Shown: piece by piece, positions 46,991-55,614 of the stretch
Layout of the letters: each line of letters opens with the position of its first letter
How positions within the stretch are numbered: position 1 is the stretch's first letter
Assembly (NCBI RefSeq): GCF_021028955.1
Contig: NZ_JAIWPE010000096.1
Location: forward strand, 124,001-188,000
Direction of reading: 5' to 3'
Source of the DNA: Salipaludibacillus sp. CUR1
GTDB lineage: Bacteria; Bacillota; Bacilli; Bacillales; Salisediminibacteriaceae
DNA: 64,000 nucleotides
Notes under the pieces: model-generated
The model's input: the letters and a program-made list of their open reading frames with translations, nothing else
Told to the model about the DNA's origin: nothing
The model's database searches: none
Made by a program: the position numbers and the translations under genes

Positions 46991-47515
46991 TTATTTGTAA
47001 AATTTGAGAAGAAGCTCCACTTCTCCCGCTCCCATCTCGAGCTGTTTTGCTATCTCATCTTTAGAATATCCTTGTTTACTTAATGAAAGAACTTTGGAAG
47101 TACTGGATGGCTTTAAGGACTCTTCCTCTTTTTCCATGCCAGGAACAGGCGGGGTGTACCTGCTGTATTTTTCAGGCATTTCACTGCCGGTTTCCCGTAC
47201 ACTATCCGGAGTCCTCTTTCCCTCCGCCTCTTTATTTATTTGAGCCGGACTGGGCCCCTCCGGCCGGGCATCCTCCGCAGCCTCATTCTTAAACACCTGG
47301 TTCCTTTCAGCAACAGGCAATTCAGATATCCTCTTTGCAAGTTTCTCATTATTTTCCTTCATTTCAGCAGTATATGAAAGAAGTAAATCCTCTATTTCTT
47401 TCACTGTCTTCTCCTTATCTAACGGTTTCTGGTTTTCAATCCGCTGATAAAGGATCACAATGACAAAAAAACTGACCAAATGTAACAAAAGACTTATAAA
47501 CACTAAATATATCAT
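46991..47515 (-). CDS. swrB: SwrB-like swarming motility protein (YlxL/DUF6115)
   Basis: 174 residues: one N-terminal membrane helix (about 2-22), a charged helical, probably coiled-coil stretch (about 30-80), a disordered Pro/Glu-rich middle, and a C-terminal helix-turn-helix-like segment (LSKQGYSKDEIAKQLEMGAGEVELLLKF). This layout and the place just before rpsB match B. subtilis SwrB, which promotes assembly of the flagellar export apparatus. ATG at 47515 has GGGAG 6 nt upstream. Identity is by architecture and position, since the middle is too variable to recognise. No hairpin terminator separates it from the rpsB promoter. Confidence 0.8.
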   Translation of the reverse strand: MIYLVFISLLLHLVSFFVIVILYQRIENQKPLDKEKTVKEIEDLLLSYTAEMKENNEKLAKRISELPVAERNQVFKNEAAEDARPEGPSPAQINKEAEGKRTPDSVRETGSEMPEKYSRYTPPVPGMEKEEESLKPSSTSKVLSLSKQGYSKDEIAKQLEMGAGEVELLLKFYK

Positions 47516-47622
47516 ATGTAACTCCCTTTACCTCAAGGCATTAATTTAACCGGCCGAAGGTATGACACCCATCCTGAATTAAGGCTAACAGCTGGAGACA
47601 AATAGTTGATCTTTGTACAGAG

Positions 47623-48999
47623 TTAAAGAGCCTCAAATTTTATTTCACTGCGTTCTTTTCTGAATTGCACATGCTGGTGGGCAGTTGTAATTTTCTTCAC
47701 GTACTTTCCAAAGTGCAAGTCAGTGTTCGGGTAAACAGACTGGTATATACGTACTTTTGTATCTGTCTCGCCATCAAAGATTTCCTGAAAGTCGAGCAGC
47801 TGGTCTTTCGCTTCATTTAATTTCTCGTTCGCCTGAATAAGGGAATTTCTGACTCGCAGCAGCATCACTTTTTCTTTAGGTGAAAGCGTAGAGCCTTTCC
47901 CTTTTTCCTTCAGTCTTTTAAGCAGCTTAGCAAGCTTTTGACATTCCTCTTGAGAATCATTTAATTGTTTTTTATACTTTTTCTCAGCAGCTGTCATCTT
48001 CGCACTTGTGCCGAGGTACAACGCAGTAGGCGTACTCATATGGTTGCCTACTTCATTTACTTCAATGCCTTTACCTGAGGAAACAGACCCGCCTACAATA
48101 TTTCCCCGGCCTTCTTTACAGAAAACGAATCCCCTGGCATCAACCCGGCTGTGGAGAATAGAAGTGGTTATATGGACGTCACCACCCGCTTCGATCGTTG
48201 CCTGGTTTAAAAAGGAGGTTCTCACATCTCCTTTGACTTTAATAAGCCCGGCATTTTGTGCCACTACTCCCTGGTGAATGAATACAGAACCTTCAGACTG
48301 GATATCGGCCGCTTCGACCGACCCGTAAATACGGATATCCCCTATGGCCTTAATGGAAAATCCTGAGGGCACATTCCCTCTGACCACCACGTTTCCGACA
48401 AAATCGATATTTCCGGTTTTCATATTAAGGTCTCCGTTTACTTCATAAACGGGATAGACATGAATCACTTTCGGGGCCACAGATAGTTGGCCATTAATAG
48501 AAGAAATAATTTCCGATCCTTCAATCCGGGTGTTTTTCCCTGGACGCAGTTTTATGTCGCGGGGCTTTTTAGCTTTTATCGTTTTCCCATAGACTGTGAG
48601 GCCATTTGTTCCCGGCTCAGCTTCTATTTTTCGGCCTATCACCGCCCCTGCCTTAACTTGAGGAATATCTATAACTTTTTTCAGATTCACTTCTCCATCG
48701 CTTTTTTCATTCAGCTGAGCCGCCCTGTCAGCAGTCTCATCCAAAAGAGACCATATATAAGCATCCCTGCCATGAACCGGCTCTTTTCCTCTTGCTGCTA
48801 CAACCGGCAGACTGATTTTCCCGGCTGCAAACTTATGTAACTCATCATCTAATATCCCGTAAGTTATTCCATGCTCTGATATAAAATCACTTAATGAATC
48901 AGCCTTTATCTCTTCCATCAGCGGCTGACGCTCTTTAAGCACAGCGAGGAGGTGATCCTCACTAACCTCCACTTCCAGTAAATCATGCAAATCCCCCAT
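47623..48999 (-). CDS. FapA/DUF342 family protein
   Basis: 458 residues. The N-terminal part (about 1-95) is mixed alpha/beta. A FapA core (about 110-330) includes GAVIGRKIEAEPGTNGLTVYG and a long right-handed beta-helix seen as repeated short Gly-Asp strands (GNIDFVGNVVVRGNV, IRIYGSVEAADIQSEGSV, VKGDVRTSFLN). A coiled coil (about 335-400) and a short tail follow. It is cytoplasmic, with no signal peptide. The biochemical function is unknown; it was once linked to flagellar or polysaccharide polymerisation in other species. ATG at 48999 has AGGAGGGG 6 nt upstream. It lies between sigD and swrB, adjacent in B. subtilis, so it is likely co-transcribed with motility genes. Confidence 0.85.
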   Translation of the reverse strand: MGDLHDLLEVEVSEDHLLAVLKERQPLMEEIKADSLSDFISEHGITYGILDDELHKFAAGKISLPVVAARGKEPVHGRDAYIWSLLDETADRAAQLNEKSDGEVNLKKVIDIPQVKAGAVIGRKIEAEPGTNGLTVYGKTIKAKKPRDIKLRPGKNTRIEGSEIISSINGQLSVAPKVIHVYPVYEVNGDLNMKTGNIDFVGNVVVRGNVPSGFSIKAIGDIRIYGSVEAADIQSEGSVFIHQGVVAQNAGLIKVKGDVRTSFLNQATIEAGGDVHITTSILHSRVDARGFVFCKEGRGNIVGGSVSSGKGIEVNEVGNHMSTPTALYLGTSAKMTAAEKKYKKQLNDSQEECQKLAKLLKRLKEKGKGSTLSPKEKVMLLRVRNSLIQANEKLNEAKDQLLDFQEIFDGETDTKVRIYQSVYPNTDLHFGKYVKKITTAHQHVQFRKERSEIKFEAL

Positions 49000-49094
49000 C
49001 TTGACCCCTCCTGATTGCTTAAACTTTTTACGGTAATAAGTACGGAGAATTGGTGAACACAGCTCTCAGCCAGCCAGGAACACTTACCCTCTCT

Positions 49095-49853
49095 CTATTT
49101 TAATTTTTGCTGCAGCTTGAATATTGTTTTAGAATGGATTTGTGAAATTCTTGAGGTGGATAAACCAAGAACTTCTCCAATCTCTGTTAATGTAAATTCT
49201 TCAAAATAAAATAATGTGATAACTAATTGCTCATTACGGGTTAATGTTTTTAATACTTCAGCCAGCTCCTCAATATCTGCTTTTTTACCAAGCCTCTCAT
49301 CAGGAGTGAGTGTGCGGTGATCCACTATGGTTGAAGAGTACGTATCCTTATTTTCAGTATCCTGTGCTGGCTCATCTATAGACAGTACATTTGAAAAGAA
49401 AGTCTCGTTCATCGTGTGGATGATTTCCTCTTCCTTTAACCCTGTTTCATCCGCAACTTCCTTCGGCGAAACGAATCTGCCATACTTTTGCTCCAGAGAT
49501 TCTGCTGCTTGTTCAATTTTTTTTGATTTATCACGAAGGGACCGGGGAAGCCAGTCTTCCTGTCTCAATCCGTCAATTATAGCTCCCCTGATACGGAAGG
49601 AAGCATATGTATCGAATTTAAGTTCCCGGGCAGGGTCAAATTTCTCCAATGCATCATATAGCCCTAACAAGCCGTGGCTTCTCAGGTCATCCGCCTGAAC
49701 ACTACGCGGTAAATTCGCACTGATTCTCTGAACATGGTAATCTACCAGATATAAATAAGCTTCAACGAGATAGTCTCCTGCAGAAGGGGCCCTTTCAGTT
49801 ACCCACCGTTCCCACTCTGTTTGGAGATATTTTTTTTCTTTGACTCGGGGCAT
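49095..49853 (-). CDS. sigD: Flagellar RNA polymerase sigma factor SigD (FliA/WhiG type)
   Basis: Alternative sigma factor for flagellin, motility and autolysin genes. 252 residues. Region 2 contains LRSHGLLGLYDALEKFDPARELKFDTYASFRIRGAIIDGLRQEDWLPRSLR. Region 4 contains LTLTEIGEVLGLSTSRISQIHSK. The start is ATG at 49853 (MPRVKEKK), with AGGAGG 6 nt upstream; ATG at 49874 lies within that ribosome-binding region. It follows cheD in the distal fla/che operon, where low read-through is known in B. subtilis to set the fraction of motile cells. Confidence 0.96.
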   Translation of the reverse strand: MPRVKEKKYLQTEWERWVTERAPSAGDYLVEAYLYLVDYHVQRISANLPRSVQADDLRSHGLLGLYDALEKFDPARELKFDTYASFRIRGAIIDGLRQEDWLPRSLRDKSKKIEQAAESLEQKYGRFVSPKEVADETGLKEEEIIHTMNETFFSNVLSIDEPAQDTENKDTYSSTIVDHRTLTPDERLGKKADIEELAEVLKTLTRNEQLVITLFYFEEFTLTEIGEVLGLSTSRISQIHSKTIFKLQQKLK

Positions 49854-49903
49854 AGGGATCCTCCTCCTGAACATTCACTTTGTTAACGCTGTGCATTTTT
49901 TGC

Positions 49904-50392
49904 CTATACTTGAACAAGACCTTTACTGACAGTACGTATTTCAAGTATGGATGTCGCCGGGTTAAATTCTATTGTCCGTCCCATGTTTCCGCCTACATCC
50001 TCAAATAGTACCGGGATATTCAACCTGCAAAGTATTTCCTTTACCGCTTCCACGTTTCTTGGCCCAATTCGCATGGATTCATTTTTAGACGAGAATTTGA
50101 ACATTTGTGCCCCGCCTGCAATTTTAGCTTTCAATAAGCAGCTGGAAACGCCCTCTTTACCTAAAAGCTGTATAAGATCATTAATTGCGGTATCTGCATA
50201 TTTTGCCCTGTTTAAAACGCCTGCCCTTGCGCAGGAAGAATCAGGAAGCATAATATGAGCCAAACCGGAGACCTTGGCTTTTTCGTTATAAAGGATAATT
50301 CCAACACAGGAGCCGAGACCTGAAGTCCGTATAATCTGAGGTGACTTAGCAACTTTCAGCTCAGCCATCCCGACTTTGATTAAATTATTCAT
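49904..50392 (-). CDS. cheD: CheD, chemoreceptor glutamine deamidase
   Basis: Deamidates specific Gln residues of methyl-accepting receptors and binds CheC. 162 residues. The catalytic Cys is in SGLGSCVGIILYN and the His in GLAHIMLPDS, with a later Thr in the GGNMGRTIEF area. The start is ATG at 50392 (MNNLIKVGMAELK), with GGAG 9 nt upstream, in ATGAATAA, overlapping the cheC stop by 8 nt; the frame to 50413 is unlikely. Coupled translation fits the CheC-CheD complex. Confidence 0.94.
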   Translation of the reverse strand: MNNLIKVGMAELKVAKSPQIIRTSGLGSCVGIILYNEKAKVSGLAHIMLPDSSCARAGVLNRAKYADTAINDLIQLLGKEGVSSCLLKAKIAGGAQMFKFSSKNESMRIGPRNVEAVKEILCRLNIPVLFEDVGGNMGRTIEFNPATSILEIRTVSKGLVQV

Positions 50393-51026
50393 TTTGATGG
50401 ACTCCAAAAGCATTTAAAATTTTATCTAACGATGGAGGGTCCGGCAAAAGAAAGAAATGACCTTTAAAAGAAACAGCAGGACCAGTACCCTTCTCGTTAA
50501 TTTCGGTATTAATAACAATCGCATGGTCGCCTGCCTCGGACATTTCAATCAGGCCAAAGGATAAAATGGCCGTAATCATATCTACCGCAATTGCTGGAGG
50601 TGTCGGCTGCATATTCAGGTGGGTGAAATCAGCTAATGCAGACAGGTAAGAACCGGCCAGAATGTTTCCGGCTTCGTTAAGAGCGGATATTCCCATCTCG
50701 TTTAATGAATCTCCCATAAAATCGATTGAAAGGTCCCCTGTCAGCCGTTGAGCCAGTCTGTTCGCTTCCTTGACAGGAAGTATAAAAAACATATTGCCGG
50801 GCGCTTCGCCTTCAATACGAAGGAAAACAGCTGCGACAATGGTTTCATCGCCGCCTGTATATTCCCCTATTTCATTGAAAGGAATTACTTTGACACCCGG
50901 CACTTTCATCTCAATTGTCTTATTCAGCATCTGGGATAACGCGGCTGCTGCATGTCCCGCTCCTATATTGCCTGCCTCTTTTAGAATATCTAAATGCTGG
51001 GATCGGACCTTGCTTAAATCTCTCAT
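50385..51026 (-). CDS. cheC: CheC, CheY-P phosphatase
   Basis: 213 residues with two phosphatase helices: LDILKEAGNIGAGHAAAALS near 13 and ISALNEAGNILAGSYLSAL near 110, each with the E-x2-N pair needed for CheY-P hydrolysis. It acts with CheD in adaptation. ATG at 51026 overlaps the cheW stop by 1 nt (TAATG), so cheW-cheC-cheD form a translationally linked chain. Confidence 0.95.
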   Translation of the reverse strand: MRDLSKVRSQHLDILKEAGNIGAGHAAAALSQMLNKTIEMKVPGVKVIPFNEIGEYTGGDETIVAAVFLRIEGEAPGNMFFILPVKEANRLAQRLTGDLSIDFMGDSLNEMGISALNEAGNILAGSYLSALADFTHLNMQPTPPAIAVDMITAILSFGLIEMSEAGDHAIVINTEINEKGTGPAVSFKGHFFLLPDPPSLDKILNAFGVHQNE

Positions 51027-51502
51027 TATACCTGTCCTTCAATCTCTTTCATTTCATCCATTTCTTCAGAATTGAGCACTTTGTCCAGATTTAATAAAAT
51101 TAGAAGCCTTTTTTCCAGTTTTGCAACTCCCCGTATATACTCTGCTTCAAGTCCGCCTACCACTTGAGGCGGCGGTTCAACGGCGCTTCTTGGAATATCT
51201 ATGACATCGTTTGCTGCATCAACTACCAGTCCTACATCCATCTTTTCAACTGTAACAATAATGACACGGGTAGTGTCAGAATGATCAAGGCCTTCTATAT
51301 TAAAACGTTTTCTTAAATCTATAATGGGAGTTACCACACCTCTAAGATTAATGACACCTTCTACAAAATCAGGCGTGCTTGGCACTCGCGTAATATGCTG
51401 CACTCTTTCTATAGACTTTACCTGTTCTACTTCTACTCCATATTCCTCATCTTTCAGCTGGAATACTATTACTTTTATATCGTCCAAACTGCTTTCACTC
51501 AT
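51026..51502 (-). CDS. cheW: CheW, chemotaxis coupling protein
   Basis: Adapter between receptors and CheA. 158 residues. It has the CheW fold with VIVFQLKDEEYGVEVEQVKSIERVQHITRVPSTPDFVEGVINLRGVVTPIIDLRKRF. ATG at 51502 has GGGAGG 6 nt upstream. It follows cheA after a gap of about 110 bp containing no terminator or promoter that I can support. Confidence 0.96.
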   Translation of the reverse strand: MSESSLDDIKVIVFQLKDEEYGVEVEQVKSIERVQHITRVPSTPDFVEGVINLRGVVTPIIDLRKRFNIEGLDHSDTTRVIIVTVEKMDVGLVVDAANDVIDIPRSAVEPPPQVVGGLEAEYIRGVAKLEKRLLILLNLDKVLNSEEMDEMKEIEGQV

Positions 51503-51613
51503 ACAATTACCTCCCTGTTCCAGTCAATTTTTGGTTTAATAATGCGTTCAATGCGCAGAACGAGTGTGAGAACTAAATTCCGCTGAGAAGCAGATTATTT
51601 AAAATAAATTGGA

Positions 51614-53641
51614 TTACTTAATTAACGCATTGCAATCTATAATTAATGCAACTTGCCCATTTCCCAGAATGGTCGCACCTGAGATAGCAAACGTGCCAGA
51701 TAAATACTCTCCAAGAGACTTAAGAACAATTTCCTGCTGGCCTATAAAAGAATTAACTACCAAGGCAGCCATCTTTTCGCCTTTACGGACAATAATGACA
51801 GAACAATGGTCATCTTCTTCTATGGATGCTGGAACATCGAAAAAGTCAGTTAAGTTGATAAGCGGGACCACGCTTCCCCGAAAGTCAATGACTTTCTGAT
51901 TATGAGCTGACATAATCTCTTCTTTTTTTATAATCGCTGTCTCAATAATTGAAGATAAAGGTACGGCATAAACTTCTTTCTGTACTTCCACAAGCATCAC
52001 CGAAATAATTGATAAAGTCAGAGGAAGCTGAATTGAAAAAACGGTTCCTTCATTAAGCCTGGAGTTTACACTGACATTCCCGCCCAAAGATTCAATTTTA
52101 CTTTTTACTACATCAAGGCCCACTCCGCGCCCCGAAATGTCGGAGATCTTATCTGCTGTACTCAGTCCGCTGGAAAAAAGGAGCTCGTACACTTGGCGGT
52201 CAGTTAATCCGGCCCCACTTTCTTCTGAGATGACTTCACGGGAAATCGCTTTTTCTAATACTTTGTCCCGGTCGATCCCCGCACCGTTATCTGCCACTTC
52301 AATGAAAACATGATTACCGCTGTGGTAAGCCTTTAAAGTAATCTGGCCTGTATCAGTTTTTCCTGACTTTCTTCGCTGTTCAGGCTCCTCGATACCGTGA
52401 TCGAGGGAATTCCTGAGTAAATGAACAAGCGGGTCACCTATCTCATCTATAACCGTTCTGTCCAGTTCAGTTTCTGCACCGATAATCTCCAAATTGACTT
52501 TTTTATTTAACTCTTTCGCCAAGGTGCGGACCATTCTGGGAAACCGGTTAAATACCTGCTCAACCGGAACCATTCTCATGTTCAGAATAATCGTTTGCAG
52601 GTCACCCGAAATCCGGGTCATATGTTCAACTGTTTCAGTTAATTCGCTGCTTTTTAAATCCCGCGAAATCTGTTCAAGCCTGCCTCTGTCAATAACCAAT
52701 TCTTCAAAAAGATTCATCAAGCTGTCGAGCCGGTCAATATTCACTCTGATTGTTTTATTTGCCGCAGGCGCTGCCTTGTCTTCTTTACTAACAGGCTTAT
52801 TCAGATCCTCTGGATCGTGTCCTTGATCACTTAGTATGTCTGTTTGTTCCCGGCTTTCCGGGATCCCGCTTTCATCCTGGGACGGATGTTCTTTTTCCTC
52901 CACAGGTGAGAGGAGGACTTTATCAATCTCTGATACTTTCATTATTCTTGCTTCTACTTCTTCTTCCGATTCTTTAGTCACAAGTGTTACAGTAAAACTG
53001 AGATCAAAGTTTTCTGCCTCCAGCTGGTCGACTGGCGGGAGGCATTTAATAACTTCTCCAATTTGCTCTAATACTTCGAAAACCATAAAAACACGGGCTG
53101 CTTTCAAAATAACATCTTCTCTTAATACCACTTCCAGCTGAAACGCATTGAACCCCTGCTCTTTCGATTGAGCAAGCACAGTAAGCTCAAAATCATCAAA
53201 AGCATACATCTCTTTACTTGCTTCGACGTTTTCCACTGTCACTGCTGCTTCTTCGAATAACTCGCCTTTTTCAATTTGCGCAAGCTTATCCTGTACCCTG
53301 GTGACGTCCCTTTTTCCTTCTCCCCCACCTGAAATGTCAGAGACCATGGCTTCAAGGTCATCGATCGCTTCAAAAATGACATCTATTAAACGGGTATCAG
53401 CTTCAAACTTCCTGTTCCTTATCCCATCGAGGACATTTTCCATATGATGGGTAAGGTTAGCCAGATCTTCATAACCCATTGTGGCTGCCATACCTTTAAG
53501 TGTATGAGCAGACCGGAAAATTTCATTAACAAGTGATAACTCCTCCGGGGTGTTTTCCAATTTTAAAATGTTGTCGTTTAGAGCTTGCAAATGTTCTGTG
53601 CTTTCATCAATAAACATGTCTAAATACTGGTTTCTTTCCAA
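51614..53641 (-). CDS. cheA: CheA, chemotaxis histidine kinase
   Basis: Receptor-coupled kinase that phosphorylates CheY and CheB. 675 residues. P1 HPt domain with His46 in SAHTLKGMAATMGYEDLANLTHHME; P2 (about 150-240); a Pro/Glu/Asp linker; P3 dimer helices; P4 ATPase with LVHLLRNSLDHGIE, DNGAGIDRDKV and GRGVGLDVVKSKIESLGG; P5 CheW-like domain to the end. The start is TTG at 53641 (MERNQYLDMFIDE), with GGAGGG 7 nt upstream; an ATG at Met9 has no ribosome binding site. It follows cheB by 15 nt. Confidence 0.97.
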   Translation of the reverse strand: MERNQYLDMFIDESTEHLQALNDNILKLENTPEELSLVNEIFRSAHTLKGMAATMGYEDLANLTHHMENVLDGIRNRKFEADTRLIDVIFEAIDDLEAMVSDISGGGEGKRDVTRVQDKLAQIEKGELFEEAAVTVENVEASKEMYAFDDFELTVLAQSKEQGFNAFQLEVVLREDVILKAARVFMVFEVLEQIGEVIKCLPPVDQLEAENFDLSFTVTLVTKESEEEVEARIMKVSEIDKVLLSPVEEKEHPSQDESGIPESREQTDILSDQGHDPEDLNKPVSKEDKAAPAANKTIRVNIDRLDSLMNLFEELVIDRGRLEQISRDLKSSELTETVEHMTRISGDLQTIILNMRMVPVEQVFNRFPRMVRTLAKELNKKVNLEIIGAETELDRTVIDEIGDPLVHLLRNSLDHGIEEPEQRRKSGKTDTGQITLKAYHSGNHVFIEVADNGAGIDRDKVLEKAISREVISEESGAGLTDRQVYELLFSSGLSTADKISDISGRGVGLDVVKSKIESLGGNVSVNSRLNEGTVFSIQLPLTLSIISVMLVEVQKEVYAVPLSSIIETAIIKKEEIMSAHNQKVIDFRGSVVPLINLTDFFDVPASIEEDDHCSVIIVRKGEKMAALVVNSFIGQQEIVLKSLGEYLSGTFAISGATILGNGQVALIIDCNALIK

Positions 53642-53656
53642 ATAAAATCCCTCCTG

Positions 53657-54715
53657 TCAGCTGTGTTTTATTAGTGAAGCGGCAATGGCATCTATGTCTT
53701 TCACTTCATCAACCAGGTTCGTTTCTATGGCTGCTTTAGGCATTCCAAATACCACTGCTGTAGACTCTGATTCAGCTATGGCTGCTGTTTTGACTGACTT
53801 TTTCAAATGAAGTAAACCGTTTTTGCCGTCTTGCCCCATCCCTGTCATGAGGACAGCAATTACTTTGTCTAACTTTACGGCAGATAGGGAAGTGAACATC
53901 ACATCAACAGAAGGCCGGTGGCCATTCACCGATGGAGACTGATCTAAATGTATTGCGACTGAAGTCCCTACTCTTCTTACTTTTAAATGGTATCCTCCTG
54001 GAGCAATATAGGCAACACCTTTTTTTATAATTTCTCCGTTTTCCGCCTCTTTCACCTTTATATGAGATAGTGCATCAAGTCTTTCGCTCAATGATTTAGT
54101 AAACCCCTCAGGCATGTGCTGAACGACTAAAACAGGGTGGGGAAATGTTGCGGGCAGCAGCGGGAGAACTTTTTGGAGGGCTTTAGGCCCGCCTGTTGAA
54201 GTACCTATGACCACCATACCGGATACACAAGACTTTAGATCTATTTTTGGTGTTTTAACAGAAGGAACCAAATGATCAGAGGCAATTTTTCCTGCCGGAC
54301 TCTGTGTTAATTTAGTCACCTTTACTGAAGAGGCAAGGCGGATTTTATCTATTAATTCCTTTTCGACTTTATGTATATCCAGCGAAATGGAGCCTGACGG
54401 TTTAGAAATAAAATCAAAAGCCCCGTATTCCATAGCTTTTATAGTTGTATCTGCACCTTCTTTAGTAACACTTGAAATCATAATTACCGGTTTTGGATGC
54501 TCAGCCATTATTTCTTTTAATGCTTCAATCCCTGACATCACCGGCATCTCTACATCCATTGTGATGACATCCGGGTTCAGCTGTTTAACTTTTTCGACAG
54601 CATCTTTTCCATTACGTGCTTTATCAAGGACGTAAATATCAGGCTGGTTATTCAGCATCTCTGAAATCATTTTTCTCATAAAGGCTGAATCGTCGACTAC
54701 GAGAACGCTGGTCAC
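53657..54715 (-). CDS. cheB: CheB, receptor methylesterase/response regulator
   Basis: Removes methyl groups from receptors and can deamidate them. 352 residues. The N-terminal receiver domain has phospho-acceptor Asp54 (ITMDVEMPVMSG). The C-terminal esterase has IGTSTGGPKALQK (catalytic Ser), VVQHMPEGFT (His) and MTGMGQDG (Asp). The start is GTG at 54715, with AGAGGGGG 7 nt upstream, 4 nt after the flhG stop. Confidence 0.95.
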   Translation of the reverse strand: MTSVLVVDDSAFMRKMISEMLNNQPDIYVLDKARNGKDAVEKVKQLNPDVITMDVEMPVMSGIEALKEIMAEHPKPVIMISSVTKEGADTTIKAMEYGAFDFISKPSGSISLDIHKVEKELIDKIRLASSVKVTKLTQSPAGKIASDHLVPSVKTPKIDLKSCVSGMVVIGTSTGGPKALQKVLPLLPATFPHPVLVVQHMPEGFTKSLSERLDALSHIKVKEAENGEIIKKGVAYIAPGGYHLKVRRVGTSVAIHLDQSPSVNGHRPSVDVMFTSLSAVKLDKVIAVLMTGMGQDGKNGLLHLKKSVKTAAIAESESTAVVFGMPKAAIETNLVDEVKDIDAIAASLIKHS

Positions 54716-54719
54716 CCCC

Positions 54720-55607
54720 TCACCCCCTCTGTTTTTTTATAAATGTTTTTAATTTTGCCAGAAAGGAGCGGACTGATGTGCCATCATCTTCTCTGCTGAA
54801 AGTGCCTTGAGCTAAGTAAGTCCGGGCTGACTGATTTACAGAATAAGACGTCCGTGAGGAGGGAGCAGACAAAACAAAAGGAAGCTGTTCTCTTACTGCT
54901 TTCCAGACAATTTTATCCTCTGGCACATAAGCTAACATTTTAATTTCCTTTCCCAGAAACCGCTTAGTAACTTCTCCCAGATTCCTTGATGTCTTCTCTC
55001 CGTCTTCTCTAGACTGAACTCTGTTAACAACCATATAAACTGGAAGAGCGGGAGCGTTTAAATGGACAAATTTAATCATTCCGTAGGCATCTGTTACAGA
55101 AGTAGGTTCAGGGGTGGTTATAAGAAACAATTCATGGGCAGACAGTAAAAAATGACGGCTGTTGCTGTTTAAACCAGCTCCCATATCAAAGAAAATATAA
55201 TCAAATTCCGATTCCAGAGACTCTATTTGCCTGCAGAAGAACTCTGTTTTATCAAAATCCATTTCAAATAATTCTTCAAGGCCGCTGCCGCCTGAAATAT
55301 AAGAAAGGCCCTCTGGTCCTTTTTCAATAACTGACCAGATGGATAATTCATGATTAACCATATCCGCAATGGAATAGCAGGACGTGCGGCCTAGCAGGAT
55401 ATCTATATTGCCCATTCCCACATCCAGATCAATTATTAGTGATTTTTTACCTGCTTTTTGAAGACTTAAGGAAAAGTTAAGCGTAAACGTAGACTTGCCT
55501 ACTCCGCCTTTTCCGCTGGCCACGGCAATTATTTTTGAAGGCAGTTTTTGGCTTTCGTACAAGGACCGGCTCATTTTAGTTCGTAAAACGTCTGCTTGAT
55601 CGCTCAC
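54720..55607 (-). CDS. flhG: FlhG (YlxH), MinD-like flagellar number regulator
   Basis: MinD/ParA-type ATPase that with FlhF sets flagellar number and pattern. 295 residues. It has a deviant Walker A ASGKGGVGKSTFTLN near residue 31, DLDVGMGNID, and a membrane-targeting-type C-terminus. The N-terminus carries a DQADVLRTK segment resembling the DQAxxLR motif that stimulates the FlhF GTPase. The start is GTG at 55607, 7 nt after flhF, with AGGAG about 11 nt upstream. Confidence 0.95.
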   Translation of the reverse strand: MSDQADVLRTKMSRSLYESQKLPSKIIAVASGKGGVGKSTFTLNFSLSLQKAGKKSLIIDLDVGMGNIDILLGRTSCYSIADMVNHELSIWSVIEKGPEGLSYISGGSGLEELFEMDFDKTEFFCRQIESLESEFDYIFFDMGAGLNSNSRHFLLSAHELFLITTPEPTSVTDAYGMIKFVHLNAPALPVYMVVNRVQSREDGEKTSRNLGEVTKRFLGKEIKMLAYVPEDKIVWKAVREQLPFVLSAPSSRTSYSVNQSARTYLAQGTFSREDDGTSVRSFLAKLKTFIKKQRG

Positions 55608-55614
55608 CAGCCAC

